64,000 bases of DNA from Limnochordaceae bacterium (lineage in GTDB: Bacteria; Bacillota; Limnochordia; Limnochordales; Geochordaceae), in assembly GCA_014896295.1 (NCBI GenBank), contig JADBKR010000003.1, positions 1-64,000 of the forward strand, in the 5' to 3' direction. The translations under genes and the position numbers were made by a program. Shown one piece after another: positions 16,088 through 25,547 of this stretch; position 1 is the stretch's first letter, and every line of letters starts with the position of its first letter. The notes below the pieces were generated by a model that made no database searches, was not told where the DNA came from, and saw nothing but the letters and a program-made list of their open reading frames with translations.

Positions 16088-18013
16088 ATGGCAGTGACGG
16101 GACAGCGGGTGCAGGTGTGGGTCAAAGGGGCCGGGGAGCCCTCGTGGGTCGAGCCCGGGGAGACTGTCCAGGAAGTCGCGCTGCGCCTTGCGCCCGGCAA
16201 GGCCAGGGATGCGGTCGTGGCGCGGCGCAACGGCACGCTGGTGGATTTGAAGGCGCCGGTCGGCGAGGGCGGCGAGATCGAGCTCCTGGACGCACAATCG
16301 CCGGCGGGGCTCGACGTCGTCCGGCACAGCACCGCCCATCTCATGGCCCAGGCGCTGCAGCGGTTGATGCCGGGCACGCGGCTTGCGATCGGCCCCACCA
16401 TCGAAGACGGGTTTTACTACGACGTGGCGCCCCCGCGCCCGCTCTCGCCCGACGACCTGCCCGCCATCGAGGCGGAGATGCGCCGCATCGTGGCCGAAGA
16501 CCTGCCCATCGAACGCGAGGAGTGGCCCCGGGAGGAGGCCCTGCGGTTTTTCCGGGAGCGGGGAGACGCCTACAAGGTGGAGATCCTGGAAGAGCTGGCC
16601 GACCAGCCGAAAGTGAGCCTCTACAAACAGGGAGAGTTCATCGACCTGTGCCGGGGGCCGCACGTGCCGAGCACGGGTCACCTGGGCCACTTCAAGCTGC
16701 TCCACCTGGCGGGGGCTTACTGGCGGGGCGACTCCCGCCGGGACATGCTGACCCGCATCTATGGGACGGCCTTCGCCTCCGACGAGGCTCTGGCGGAGCA
16801 CCTGCGCATGCTGGAAGAGGCGGCACGCCGGGATCACCGCCGGCTGGGCCGGGAACTCGGCCTCTTCCTGTTCGCCGACGAGGGCCCGGGGTTCCCGTTC
16901 TGGCTGCCCGCGGGCGTCATCGTTCGAAACGCCCTGGTCGAGTTTTCCCGGGCGGAGCAACAGCGCCGCGGCTACCTCGAGGTGAGCACGCCCCTGGTGC
17001 TGCGGGATTCGCTCTGGCGCCGGTCGGGGCATTACGACCACTACCGGGAGAACATGTACTTCACGGAGATCGAGGGCGAGAGCTTCGCCATCAAGCCCAT
17101 GAACTGCCCCGGCGCGTTCCTCATCTACGCCTCCGAGGTGCGCAGCTACCGGGATCTGCCCCTGCGGCTCATGGAGTTCGGCCTGGTGCACCGCCACGAG
17201 CTGTCCGGCGTGCTCAACGGGTTGAAGCGGGTGCGAGCGTTCACCCAGGACGACGCCCATCTCTTCCTGCGCCCCGACCAGATTACCCAGGAAGTCGTCG
17301 GGGTGCTGGAGCTCATCGAACACATCTATGGCACGTTTGGCTTTGCGTACCGCATCGAGCTGTCGACCCGCCCCGACAACGCCATGGGCCCGGAAGAGCT
17401 CTGGGATCAGGCGACGGCGGCGCTCCGGGAGGCGCTCGACCAGAGCGGCCGGCCCTACCAGGTCCATGAGGGAGAGGGGGCCTTCTACGGGCCCAAGATC
17501 GACTTCCACGTGCGGGACAGCCTCAACCGCAGCTGGCAATGCGGGACGATCCAGCTCGACTTCATGAACCCCGAGCGCTTCGACCTCACCTACGTGGGGC
17601 AGGACGGGCAGAAGCACCGCCCGGTCGTGATTCACCGGGCGCTGTTCGGGAGCCTGGAGCGGTTCCTGGCCGTCCTCATCGAGCACTACGCCGGGGCGCT
17701 GCCGCTGTGGCTGTCTCCGGTGCAGGTCCGGGTCATCCCGGTGGCCGACCGGCACGCGCCGAGGGCCGGGGAGGTGGCGGGACGGCTGGTGGCGGCGGGG
17801 CTGCGGGCGGAGGTGGACGCCCGGGAGGAGAAGCTCGGCTACAAGATCCGGGACGCCCAGGTGCGCAAGGTGCCGTACATGGTGGTCATCGGGGATAAGG
17901 AGGTCCAGTCGGGCCTGGTGGCGGTGCGCCACCGGTCGGAAGGGGACCTGGGAAGCATGGGCCTCGAGGAGCTGGAGCGACGCCTCGTGGAGGAGGCCGC
18001 CGCACGGCGCTGA
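16088..18013 (+). CDS. thrS: Threonyl-tRNA synthetase
   Basis: 641 residues from ATG 16088 behind GAAGGAGG. It charges tRNA-Thr in the cytoplasm. Domains in order: TGS (1-65), editing/second-additional domain with HSTAHLMAQALQRLMPGTRL (about 75), class II catalytic core (about 250-530) and anticodon-binding domain (VRVIPVADRHAPRAGEVAGR). Zinc ligands are visible as Cys in KPMNCPGAFLIY, His in VHRHELSG and His in VIHRALFGSLERF. Length is normal. The preceding T-box controls it according to tRNA-Thr charging. Confidence 0.97.
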   Translation: MAVTGQRVQVWVKGAGEPSWVEPGETVQEVALRLAPGKARDAVVARRNGTLVDLKAPVGEGGEIELLDAQSPAGLDVVRHSTAHLMAQALQRLMPGTRLAIGPTIEDGFYYDVAPPRPLSPDDLPAIEAEMRRIVAEDLPIEREEWPREEALRFFRERGDAYKVEILEELADQPKVSLYKQGEFIDLCRGPHVPSTGHLGHFKLLHLAGAYWRGDSRRDMLTRIYGTAFASDEALAEHLRMLEEAARRDHRRLGRELGLFLFADEGPGFPFWLPAGVIVRNALVEFSRAEQQRRGYLEVSTPLVLRDSLWRRSGHYDHYRENMYFTEIEGESFAIKPMNCPGAFLIYASEVRSYRDLPLRLMEFGLVHRHELSGVLNGLKRVRAFTQDDAHLFLRPDQITQEVVGVLELIEHIYGTFGFAYRIELSTRPDNAMGPEELWDQATAALREALDQSGRPYQVHEGEGAFYGPKIDFHVRDSLNRSWQCGTIQLDFMNPERFDLTYVGQDGQKHRPVVIHRALFGSLERFLAVLIEHYAGALPLWLSPVQVRVIPVADRHAPRAGEVAGRLVAAGLRAEVDAREEKLGYKIRDAQVRKVPYMVVIGDKEVQSGLVAVRHRSEGDLGSMGLEELERRLVEEAAARR

Positions 18014-18092
18014 AGAAGAGGTCGGCCCGTCCATGGGCAAGCCTGGCGCGCCGGGACGTGGCGGCGCGGCCGCTGTGAGCGGCTGGGTGCGG

Positions 18093-18121
18093 TTGACGCC
18101 ATGAGGGACGCATGTTAGAAT
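18093..18121 (+). promoter_or_regulatory. Sigma-A-type promoter for infC-rpmI-rplT
   Basis: -35 TTGACG (18093-18098), 17-base spacer, -10 TAGAAT (18116-18121). The roughly 60-base leader to infC is GC-rich and could carry the L20 autoregulatory site usual for this operon, but no specific structure was proven. Confidence 0.75.
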
Positions 18122-18190
18122 CGCCGCGCACCGTACCGGCGGGGCACGGCTTACCTGTCCGCCGGCCGGGATCGTTGCGGGGGTGGGATC

Positions 18191-18799
18191 ATCAGACAGG
18201 AGCTCCGGGTCAACGAGGAGATTCGAGCCAGGGAGGTCCGGGTGGTCAGCCCGGAGGGACAGCAGCTCGGTATCCTGCCGGTACGCGAGGCCTTGCGCCT
18301 GGCACACGAAAGGGATCTGGACCTGGTCGAGATCGCGCCGCATGCCAACCCTCCCGTGTGCCGGCTGATGAACTACGGGAAGTACAAGTACGAGCAGAGC
18401 AAGAAAGAACGGGAAGCCCGCAAGCGCCAGAAGATCGTGGACCTCAAGGAGATCCGCATGACTCCCAAGATCGAGGACCACGACTTCGAGGTGAAGCGCA
18501 AGGCCGCGGAGCGTTTCCTGTCCGATGGCGACAAGGTGAAGATCACGGTGCGGTTCCGGGGCCGGGAGATCGTCCACTCGGACCTGGCCCGTACCATGCT
18601 CAACCAGCTCGCGCAGAGCCTGGGCTCCATCAGCACGGTGGAGCGGCCTCCACGGATCGAAGGCCGCCACATGATCATGATCCTGGCACCCCGCACTGAC
18701 GTGCAGGCCAACAAGCCTGCCGCCGCGCCTGCCGCTCCGGTGGAGGCGACCGGGTCTCCGGCCGGTGTGGCCGGCGGGCGCGCGGCGGCCGAAGGGTGA
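18191..18799 (+). CDS. infC: Translation initiation factor IF-3, ATC start
   Basis: About 202 residues. IF-3 binds the 30S subunit, prevents subunit joining and checks start-codon pairing. The conserved N-terminus [20 protein letters not shown] can only be read from ATC 18191 (or ATC 18188), because no ATG/GTG/TTG is available before GTG 18242, which would remove the first conserved strand. A rare start codon is the known self-regulatory trick of infC, usually ATT. The linker ([20 protein letters not shown]) and the C-terminal domain ([20 protein letters not shown]) are intact. A 25-residue Ala/Pro tail extends beyond the usual end. Confidence 0.95.
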   Translation: MRQELRVNEEIRAREVRVVSPEGQQLGILPVREALRLAHERDLDLVEIAPHANPPVCRLMNYGKYKYEQSKKEREARKRQKIVDLKEIRMTPKIEDHDFEVKRKAAERFLSDGDKVKITVRFRGREIVHSDLARTMLNQLAQSLGSISTVERPPRIEGRHMIMILAPRTDVQANKPAAAPAAPVEATGSPAGVAGGRAAAEG

Positions 18800-18813
18800 A
18801 GGAGTCGAGCCAG

Positions 18814-19020
18814 ATGCCGAAGATGAAGACGCACCGGGGCGCGGCCAAGCGTTTCCGGGCCACGGCCTCGGGCCGCCTGCGCCGGCGCCACGCCTATCAC
18901 AGCCACTTGCTGGGGCCCAAGTCGCCCGATCGCAAGCGCCGGCTGACGTCGGACGCTTTCGTCTCCGAGCGGGAGATGCCCCGGATTCGCCGGATGCTGC
19001 CCTATTCGCAGTACCTGTGA
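18814..19020 (+). CDS. rpmI: Large-subunit ribosomal protein bL35
   Basis: 68 residues from ATG 18814, [20 protein letters not shown] with the family signature [11 protein letters not shown] and basic tail. It binds 23S rRNA. It is 14 bases after infC and 38 before rplT, the standard IF3-L35-L20 operon order. Confidence 0.97.
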   Translation: MPKMKTHRGAAKRFRATASGRLRRRHAYHSHLLGPKSPDRKRRLTSDAFVSEREMPRIRRMLPYSQYL

Positions 19021-19058
19021 GTGCTTCGTGAGCTCGTGCTGAGGAGGATGCGACCACC

Positions 19059-19433
19059 ATGCCCAGGGTGAAGGGTGGGCCGTACACCCGCCGGCGCCAC
19101 CGCAAGATCGTCAAGCTGGCCAAGGGCTACTGGGGGGCTCGCCACCGGTGGTTCCGCATGGCCAACCAGTCGCTGCTCAAGGCGTGGAGCCACGCGTACC
19201 GGGGGCGGCGCCTCAAGAAGCGGGACTTCCGCCGCCTGTGGATCACCCGGATCAACGCAGCCGCCCGTATGCACGGGATGTCGTACAGCCAGTTGATGAG
19301 CGGGCTGTCCAGGGCGGGCGTAGCCATCAACCGCAAGATGCTCGCCGACCTGGCCGTGCACGACGACCAGGCCTTCGGCCAGCTGGTGGAAGCGGCCCGC
19401 CAGGCCCTGGCCGTGCCGGCGCCGGTGGGGTGA
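19059..19433 (+). CDS. rplT: Large-subunit ribosomal protein bL20
   Basis: 124 residues from ATG 19059 behind GAGGA. Basic N-terminal extension ([20 protein letters not shown]) and globular C-terminal domain ([30 protein letters not shown]). It is needed for early 50S assembly, and in many bacteria represses this operon by binding its own leader. A strong terminator follows at 19491. Confidence 0.97.
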   Translation: MPRVKGGPYTRRRHRKIVKLAKGYWGARHRWFRMANQSLLKAWSHAYRGRRLKKRDFRRLWITRINAAARMHGMSYSQLMSGLSRAGVAINRKMLADLAVHDDQAFGQLVEAARQALAVPAPVG

Positions 19434-19490
19434 GGCCGGCCTGCAGGGCCAGGTAGCGATCAGGCAGCGGTAGCCATCGTGCTCGAGCAG

Positions 19491-19518
19491 CCGGCCCGAC
19501 GCCTCGTGGCCGGTTTTT
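19491..19518 (+). terminator. Terminator after rplT
   Basis: Six-bp stem CCGGCC/GGCCGG with an eleven-base loop, then TTTTT at 19514-19518. Confidence 0.8.
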
Positions 19519-19547
19519 CGCGGGTTCGCTGGCAGGGGGTGGGGTAG

Positions 19548-20216
19548 ATGGCCATGCGCCGGCGGCGTACCCGCCAGTTCGCCGTGATAGGGTTGGGGCG
19601 GTTCGGCTCGAGCGTCGCCTCCACCCTTTACAAGCAAGGGCAGGAAGTCCTGGCGATCGACAACGTCGAGGACCGGGTACAGGAGATGGCGCCTCACGTC
19701 ACTCACGCCGTGCAGGCCGACGCCACCGACGAGCAGGCCATGAGGGCCATCGGGATCCGCAACTTCGACGTGGTGATCGTGGCCATCGGCGAGATCGAGG
19801 CCAGCATCCTGGCGACCTCGGTGGTGAAGGGGCTGGGCGTGCGCTACGTGGTGGCCAAGGCGCTCAGCGACCTCCACGGCCGGGTGCTCGAGAGGGTGGG
19901 CGCCGACCGGGTGGTCTATCCGGAGCGGGACATGGGCGTCCGGGTGGCGCACAACCTCCTGTCGGGTAATATCATCGACTACATCGAGCTGATGCCGGGT
20001 TACAGCATCGTCGAGGTGACGGCCAAGGAGGGCTTCATCGGGCGGACGCTCAGGGAGCTCGACTTCCGGGCCAAGTACGGCATCACGGTGCTGGCCATCC
20101 GGCGAGGGACCGAGGTCATCGTGGGTCCCAACCCGGACACGACGATCGAGAAGGAAGACGTGCTGGTGGCGATGGGAGAGGATGAGCGACTCGAAGAGCT
20201 CGAAGCCCTTCCTTGA
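19548..20216 (+). CDS. trkA: Potassium-channel regulatory subunit TrkA/KtrA (RCK)
   Basis: 222 residues from ATG 19548. It is a cytoplasmic RCK ring subunit gating a Trk/Ktr potassium transporter in response to nucleotides. The N-terminal Rossmann motif is FAVIGLGRFGSSVASTL, with acidic ligand end VLAIDNVEDR; the C-terminal RCK_C domain starts near YSIVEVTAKEGFIGRTLREL. No membrane subunit is adjacent. The end overlaps the next gene by 35 bases, implying coupled translation. Confidence 0.9.
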   Translation: MAMRRRRTRQFAVIGLGRFGSSVASTLYKQGQEVLAIDNVEDRVQEMAPHVTHAVQADATDEQAMRAIGIRNFDVVIVAIGEIEASILATSVVKGLGVRYVVAKALSDLHGRVLERVGADRVVYPERDMGVRVAHNLLSGNIIDYIELMPGYSIVEVTAKEGFIGRTLRELDFRAKYGITVLAIRRGTEVIVGPNPDTTIEKEDVLVAMGEDERLEELEALP

Positions 20217-21036
20217 GAGCCCCCGCCACCCGCTGGTGCAGGCCCTCAAGCAGCTCAAGGAGAAGCCGGCCGAGCGCCGGCGCCAGGGCCGCTTGCTCAT
20301 CGAGGGACGCCGCCTGATCCAGGACGCGCTCGACGCGGGCGTGCAGGTCGACGTGATCCTGGCCGGGGAGCAGGCGGGGGGCGACCCGGCGACCGCCGAG
20401 CTGCTGGAGCGAGCCCGTAGCGCAGGAAGCCGCGTTTACGCCTGCGGGCCCCGGGTCATCCGGGCACTGGCCGACACGGAGCATCCCCAGGGCATCGTCG
20501 CTGCGGTGGCGGCCCGCGAGCCGGCACTGCCCGCTCCCGAACAGCTCGAGCCCCCCGTCGTCCTCGTCGACGGCGTCCAGGATCCTGGCAACGTCGGCAC
20601 CATCGTCCGAACGGCCGCAGCCGCCGGGGCACGGGCTGTCGTCCTCGACCTCCACTGCGCTGACCTATGGAACCCCAAGGTGGTGCGCGCGAGCGCGGGC
20701 GCCGTCTTCCGGGTCACCGCCGTCCGGCTGGAGCGGCCCGGCGCGCTGGAGGAGCTGGCCGGCCGCCTTCGGCGGCTCGGATGGGCCATCATGGGGCTCG
20801 ACCCTCGTGGGGGCCGGCGTTACTTCGACGAAGCCCTCACCGGGCGGGCGGCGCTGGTCGTGGGCAGCGAGGGCTGGGGCCTGTCGGAGGCCATGGAAAA
20901 ACAGTGCACCCACCTGCTCCGGATCCCGCTCGAGGCGGGCGTGGAATCCCTCAACGTCGCCACGGCTACGGCCATCGTCCTCTTCGAAGCGGCCCGCCAG
21001 CGTGCCCGAGCTCTGGAAAACGGCGGCCGGTTGTGA
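20182..21036 (+). CDS. SpoU/TrmH family RNA 2'-O-methyltransferase
   Basis: 284 residues from ATG 20182. It methylates a ribose in rRNA or tRNA using S-adenosylmethionine. An N-terminal substrate-binding domain (RRRQGRLLIEGRRLIQDALD) precedes the knotted SPOUT domain, whose three motifs are visible: LVDGVQDPGNVGTIVRTAAA, ALVVGSEGWGLSEA and IPLEAGVESLNVATATAIVL. It is the rRNA methylase usually found just before pheS in Bacillota. Its exact target base cannot be told from sequence. Confidence 0.93.
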   Translation: MSDSKSSKPFLESPRHPLVQALKQLKEKPAERRRQGRLLIEGRRLIQDALDAGVQVDVILAGEQAGGDPATAELLERARSAGSRVYACGPRVIRALADTEHPQGIVAAVAAREPALPAPEQLEPPVVLVDGVQDPGNVGTIVRTAAAAGARAVVLDLHCADLWNPKVVRASAGAVFRVTAVRLERPGALEELAGRLRRLGWAIMGLDPRGGRRYFDEALTGRAALVVGSEGWGLSEAMEKQCTHLLRIPLEAGVESLNVATATAIVLFEAARQRARALENGGRL

Positions 21037-21060
21037 GCAGGACCGAGCCCGTGATATAAT
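21031..21060 (+). promoter_or_regulatory. Sigma-A-type promoter for yqzL/pheST
   Basis: -35 TTGTGA (21031-21036), 18-base spacer, consensus -10 TATAAT (21055-21060), overlapping the end of the methyltransferase gene. Confidence 0.7.
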
Positions 21061-21107
21061 GCGCACAGCGTTAGAGCGGCCACGGCGTGGAGGGTGGGCT
21101 CCGTCGG

Positions 21108-21203
21108 ATGCTCACGGCCGACTTCTTCTGGAAGCTGTTTGAGGCCACGGGTTCCATCACCGCCTACCTGCTCTACCGGCAGGTCAAGAGTCTCGCTGGG
21201 TAA
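21108..21203 (+). CDS. yqzL: YqzL-family small protein
   Basis: 31 residues from ATG 21108 (MLTADFFWKLFEATGSITAY, LLYRQVKSLAG). The pattern FxWKLFxxTGxIxxYLLY is the YqzL signature of spore-forming Bacillota; function unknown. A GGAGGGTGGG ribosome site and a consensus promoter lie upstream. It is followed directly by the pheS T-box leader. Confidence 0.8.
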   Translation: MLTADFFWKLFEATGSITAYLLYRQVKSLAG

Positions 21204-21214
21204 ATCCGGATCAC

Positions 21215-21567
21215 GTCACAGGCGATGACGAAGAGGAGTACTGCGCAGCACCCGCCCCAGGGAGGGGAACGGCCGCAGACTGCAAGCCGCCCCGGCAGGG
21301 TCGCGCAGGAAGTTCGCTTCTGAGCTGCCGGCTCAACGCAGGGGACGGCCGGGCAACCGGGCTCCCCCGCAAGTAGGCCGTGCCGGGCGCCTCCGTTATC
21401 GGGCGCGGGGTTCGGGGGTCGAGGGCCGTCGAAGGAGGCCCGGTCGAGCCGAAGGACCCTTGGTGCGAGTGGGTGGCCTGCGAAACTGTCTGTCAGGCGC
21501 CAACCAGGGTGGTACCGCGGGAAGCGGTTCTTCTCGTCCTTGGAGAAGAGCCGCTTCCCGCTTTTTT
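21215..21567 (+). promoter_or_regulatory. T-box riboswitch (pheST leader)
   Basis: T-box sequence AGGGTGGTACCGCGGG at 21506-21521, merging into a long terminator: GGGAAGCGG (21519-21527) pairs with CCGCTTCCC (21551-21559) and TTCTTCTC with GAGAAGAG, followed by TTTTTT (21562-21567). Upstream lies roughly 290 bases of Stem I-like structure, with a candidate Phe specifier TTC at 21313-21315. It senses uncharged tRNA-Phe. Confidence 0.9.
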
Positions 21568-21590
21568 CGTTCGTCAGGAGGGGCGTGTAT

Positions 21591-22670
21591 ATGGGAGAGA
21601 AGGGCGCGGGCACGTCACGGCCGGCTTCACGGCCTGCGAGCGCAGGCGTCGACGGGCCGTCCATCGAGCAGCTGCGCGACGAAGCGATGCGCCGCATCGG
21701 CGAGGCTGCCGACCCGAAGGCGCTCGAGGCGGTACGGGTCGAGCTCGTGGGGCGTCACGGGCAGCTCACCGCGATGCTGCGCAGCCTGGGGCGGCTACCC
21801 GAGCCGGAGCAACGGCGCCGCGTGGGCCAGCTGCTCAACGAGCTCAGAGCCCAGCTCGAGCAGGCGCTGGAGTCCAGGCGGCTTGCGCTGGAGGAGGCAG
21901 CTCACCGGCAACGGATCGAGCAGGAACGGGTGGACGTCACCCTCCCCGGGCGCAAGCCGGCAGTGGGGCGAGTGCACCCCGTCTATGCGACGCTGGCGGA
22001 CGTGCTGGAGCTTTTCGTCGGCATGGGGTTCGAGGTGGTGGAAGGCCCGGAGGTAGAGCTCGATTACTACAACTTCCAGGCTCTCAACATCCCCAAGGAC
22101 CACCCGGCCCGGGACATGCAGGACACGTTTTACGTGACCGACGAGGTGCTGCTGCGCACCCACACCTCTCCCATGCAGATCCGCACGATGGTGCGCCGCG
22201 ATCCGCCGGTGCGGGTGGTCGTGCCGGGGAAGGTGTACCGGCGTGATGCGGACGTGACCCACTCGCCGGTGTTCCACCAGGTGGAAGGGCTGCTGGTCGA
22301 CGAGGGCGTGACCATGGCCGACCTCAAGGGGGTGCTCACGGAGTTCGCCCGGGGGCTGTACGGGCCGCAACGCCCGGTGCGCTTCGTCCCCAGCTACTTC
22401 CCGTTCACCGAGCCCAGCGCCGAGATGTACGTCCAGTGCGGGGTGTGCAAGGGCGCGGGGTGCCGCAGCTGCAAGGGGAGCGGATGGCTCGAGATTCTCG
22501 GGAGCGGGATGGTGCATCCCCAGGTCCTGCGCAACGTGGGGTACGACCCGGAGCGGGTGAGCGGCTTTGCGTTCGGGATGGGGATCGAGCGGATCACCAT
22601 GCTCCGCTATGGGATCGAGGACATCCGGCTGCTCTACGAAAACGACCTGCGCTTCCTCCGGCAGTTTTGA
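21591..22670 (+). CDS. pheS: Phenylalanyl-tRNA synthetase alpha subunit
   Basis: 359 residues from ATG 21591, eight bases after GGAGGGG. The catalytic subunit of the (alpha-beta)2 enzyme: N-terminal coiled coil (about 30-115), class II motif 2 (FHQVEGLLVDEG) and motif 3 (FGMGIERITMLRYGI). A four-cysteine knuckle CGVCKGAGCRSCKGSG sits before motif 3, a feature of many bacterial PheS. pheT follows after 15 bases. Confidence 0.97.
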   Translation: MGEKGAGTSRPASRPASAGVDGPSIEQLRDEAMRRIGEAADPKALEAVRVELVGRHGQLTAMLRSLGRLPEPEQRRRVGQLLNELRAQLEQALESRRLALEEAAHRQRIEQERVDVTLPGRKPAVGRVHPVYATLADVLELFVGMGFEVVEGPEVELDYYNFQALNIPKDHPARDMQDTFYVTDEVLLRTHTSPMQIRTMVRRDPPVRVVVPGKVYRRDADVTHSPVFHQVEGLLVDEGVTMADLKGVLTEFARGLYGPQRPVRFVPSYFPFTEPSAEMYVQCGVCKGAGCRSCKGSGWLEILGSGMVHPQVLRNVGYDPERVSGFAFGMGIERITMLRYGIEDIRLLYENDLRFLRQF

Positions 22671-22685
22671 GCGAGGTGGACCAGC

Positions 22686-25202
22686 ATGCGTTTGCCGCTG
22701 AGCTGGCTTCGAGCTTACGTAGAGGTGCCCGTCGACGCCGACGAGCTCGCCAGGCGGCTGCAGCAGGCGGGCATCCCGGTCGAGGGATGGTACAGCCGGG
22801 CAACAGGAGGCCCGGCCGGCGAGCTGTCCGGAATCCGGGTGGGGCGTATCGTGGCCGTGGAGCCTCATCCGTCCAGCCGCCACCTGGTCGTCGCCCGGGT
22901 CGACGTGGGCGACGGCGTGCTGCAGGTGCTCACCGGGGCGCCCAACGCCCGGGCGGGGATGCTGGCGCCGGTGGCGGCGGCGGGCACGTACGTGGCGCCC
23001 ATGAAAAGCCGCGTCGAGGCGGTGCAGATGGGCGGGGTCGTCTCTCAAGGGGTGCTCCTGAGCGCCAGGGAGGCCGGCATCGGAGAGGACACGTCGGGGC
23101 TGCTGGAGCTGCCGGAAGGGGTGCGGCCCGGGGCGCCCCTGGCCGAGGCCCTGCATCTGGCCGACGACGTGCTCGAGATCGAGACGTATCCCAACCGGCC
23201 CGACTGGATGAGCGTCGTGGGGCTCGCGCGGGAGGTGGCCGCCGTGTGGGACCTGCCCCTCGAGCTCCCGCCCGTGGAGTACCCCGAGGCTGACCCGGAT
23301 GCCGCCCGAGCGTGCGATGTCGCGGTGGAGTCCTACGAAGACTGCCCGCGCTACGTGGCGCGCCTCGTCTACGACGTCCCGAAGGGCGCCACGCCATGGT
23401 GGATGGTGCAGCGGCTCTACCTGGCCGGCATGCGCAGCATCTCCCCGGTCGTCGACGTCACCAACTACGTGATGCTGGAGCTCGGCCAGCCGCTGCACGC
23501 CTTCGACCTCGACCGGCTCGCCGAGCATCGCATCGTGGTGCGCCGTGCCCGCCCGGGCGAGACGATGGTGACCCTCGACGGCCAGGAGCGGCCTCTCGAC
23601 CCCTCCATGCTGGTGATCGCGGACGCGGCCGTCCCCCAGGCGCTGGCGGGGCTCATGGGCGGGCAGGCCAGCGAGGTGGGGCCGCGTACCCAGGCCGTGC
23701 TGCTGGAGTCGGCCACCTTCCATCCGGCCCTCATCCGGAGGACCTCCCGCCGGCTCGGGTTGCGGACGGAGGCGTCCGCCCGGTTCGAGCGGGGCCTGCC
23801 GGTCGACCTCGCCGAATGGGGATCTCGCCGGGCCTGCCACCTGTTGCGCCAGATGGGCGCCCGGGTGGCCCGCGGCAGTGTCGACCGGAGGGCAGAGCAA
23901 GGCGGCACGGGACGGCGGACGACCGTCGTGCTCGACCCCGTGCGGGTCAATCGCCTGCTGGGGACGTCACTCGGCCCCGATACGATGGCCAAGCGCCTGC
24001 GAGCTCTCGGCATGGAGGTGCACCCGACCGGGCCGGGAGCCGGGCAACTGGCGGTGGTCGTGCCGCCGTGGCGGCGCGATATCCAGGAAGAGGCCGACCT
24101 CGCCGAAGAAGTGGCCAGGCTCGGCGGATACGACGCCATCCCGACCACGCTGCCGCGTTCGACGGCGCCGGGGCGAATGCCTCCGGAGGTGGCGTGGGCG
24201 TGGGAGGTGCGCCGGGTGCTGGCGGCAGCCGGGCTCTACGAGGTGCTGACGTACTCGTTCATGGATCCGGCGGAGCTGTCAGCCCTTCGGCTCCCAGCCG
24301 AGCACGAATGGTTGCAGGCCGTGCCCGTCGCCAATCCCCTGGCGGCCGACCAGGCTTACCTTCGCACCACGCTGGTAGTGGGGATGTTGCGGGCGGTCAG
24401 GCTCAACGTGGCGCGCCGGCAGGGGGACATCCGGCTGTTCGAGGTGGGGCGGGTCTTCCTGCCGAGGAGTAGCGGCGACGGCCGGGACGACGGCGCGACG
24501 GCCGGCATCCGGCCCGGTACGGTGCCCGAGGCGGTGAGGCTCCAGGATCGCCTGCTCCCGCAGGAGCACCTGCGGGCAGGCATCGCGCTCCTGGCGGTGC
24601 CAGGCCTGATGGAGCGCCACTGGTACGGGCCGCCCCGGGCGTACGACTTCTTCGACCTCAAGGGGCTGCTCGAGGCGGTGGCGGAGGCCCTCGGGGTCGA
24701 GGTGCGCTGGCAGGCCACCGAGCGTCCCGGCTTCCATCCCGGGAGGACGGCGTCGCTGTTCGCCGCAGCCGGCGAGAAGGAAGTGGAGCTGGGGTTCGCC
24801 GGAGAACTGGACGCTCAGGCCTGTGTGCGCCTGGACATCCCGGGCCGGCTCTATCTGGCCGAACTCGCACTCGACGCCATGCACTCCGCCAGGAGACCGG
24901 TGCGGGTAGAGCCGCTGCCGAAGTTTCCGGGAGTACAGCGGGACCTCGCGCTGGTGGTCGGCAAGGCGACGCCCGCGGCCGAGGTGGAACGACTGGTGGC
25001 GCAGTACGCCGGCCCGTGGGCCGAGCAGGTGCGCGTCTTCGACGTCTACGAGGGCCCGGGGCTGCCGGCAGGAATGAAGAGCGTGGGGATCTCCGTAAGC
25101 TACCGTGCACCGGATCGCACCCTGTCCGACGAAGAGGTGGACAGGGCCCGGCTGGAGCTGCTGGGCCGGCTCGAGCGCCACGGGATCCGCCTGCGGGTCT
25201 AG
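22686..25202 (+). CDS. pheT: Phenylalanyl-tRNA synthetase beta subunit
   Basis: 838 residues from ATG 22686. Order of domains: N-terminal strand (MRLPLSWLRAYVEVPVDADE), EMAP/tRNA-binding fold (about 40-155), B3/B4 editing domain (YVARLVYDVPKGATPWW, PVVDVTNYVMLELGQPLHAF), B5 (about 400-475), catalytic-like core, and the C-terminal ferredoxin-fold anticodon-binding domain (EPLPKFPGVQRDLALVVGK, GISVSYRAPDRTLSDEEV). Complete. It pairs with PheS and is governed by the same T-box. Confidence 0.97.
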   Translation: MRLPLSWLRAYVEVPVDADELARRLQQAGIPVEGWYSRATGGPAGELSGIRVGRIVAVEPHPSSRHLVVARVDVGDGVLQVLTGAPNARAGMLAPVAAAGTYVAPMKSRVEAVQMGGVVSQGVLLSAREAGIGEDTSGLLELPEGVRPGAPLAEALHLADDVLEIETYPNRPDWMSVVGLAREVAAVWDLPLELPPVEYPEADPDAARACDVAVESYEDCPRYVARLVYDVPKGATPWWMVQRLYLAGMRSISPVVDVTNYVMLELGQPLHAFDLDRLAEHRIVVRRARPGETMVTLDGQERPLDPSMLVIADAAVPQALAGLMGGQASEVGPRTQAVLLESATFHPALIRRTSRRLGLRTEASARFERGLPVDLAEWGSRRACHLLRQMGARVARGSVDRRAEQGGTGRRTTVVLDPVRVNRLLGTSLGPDTMAKRLRALGMEVHPTGPGAGQLAVVVPPWRRDIQEEADLAEEVARLGGYDAIPTTLPRSTAPGRMPPEVAWAWEVRRVLAAAGLYEVLTYSFMDPAELSALRLPAEHEWLQAVPVANPLAADQAYLRTTLVVGMLRAVRLNVARRQGDIRLFEVGRVFLPRSSGDGRDDGATAGIRPGTVPEAVRLQDRLLPQEHLRAGIALLAVPGLMERHWYGPPRAYDFFDLKGLLEAVAEALGVEVRWQATERPGFHPGRTASLFAAAGEKEVELGFAGELDAQACVRLDIPGRLYLAELALDAMHSARRPVRVEPLPKFPGVQRDLALVVGKATPAAEVERLVAQYAGPWAEQVRVFDVYEGPGLPAGMKSVGISVSYRAPDRTLSDEEVDRARLELLGRLERHGIRLRV

Positions 25203-25310
25203 CCTTGGAGGAGGCTCTCGAAACTTCCCGAATGGCTAGAGCCGGGGAGGTGCCCGGGTATCGCCACGCTGGAAAGCGCCCGGGACGAGCGGCCGGCTGG
25301 TCGGGAACCG

Positions 25311-25547
25311 GTGCGGGTACGCATCGCGGGGAGCACCTACGCGCTTCGCGGGCCGGCCAGTGAGGAGCACCTCCGGGCTCTGGCGGGGGAGCTCGACCGG
25401 AGGTTGCAGGCGGTCATCCGGCGCAACCCCAGGCTCGCCCTGCACCAGGCTGCGGTACTGTGCGCGCTCGAGATCCTCGAGGAGCTCGAGGAGCAGCGGA
25501 GAAAGGAGCACCGGCCGCGGCGCCGGACGGGACGGAGTACGCCGTGA
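25311..25547 (+). CDS. zapA: Cell division protein ZapA
   Basis: 78 residues from GTG 25311. ZapA crosslinks FtsZ filaments at the division ring. The beta strand MRVRIAGSTYALRGPASEEH and coiled-coil helix (AAVLCALEILEELEEQRRKE) match the family. The position between pheT and cvpA, with overlapping downstream stop/start (GTGA), is the typical Bacillota order. Confidence 0.85.
   Translation: MRVRIAGSTYALRGPASEEHLRALAGELDRRLQAVIRRNPRLALHQAAVLCALEILEELEEQRRKEHRPRRRTGRSTP

Noticed and set aside
15962-19123. Very long minus-strand frame opposite thrS-infC-rplT
   Set aside because: It is antisense to certain essential genes, has no ribosome site and no protein family; it is a GC-rich shadow.
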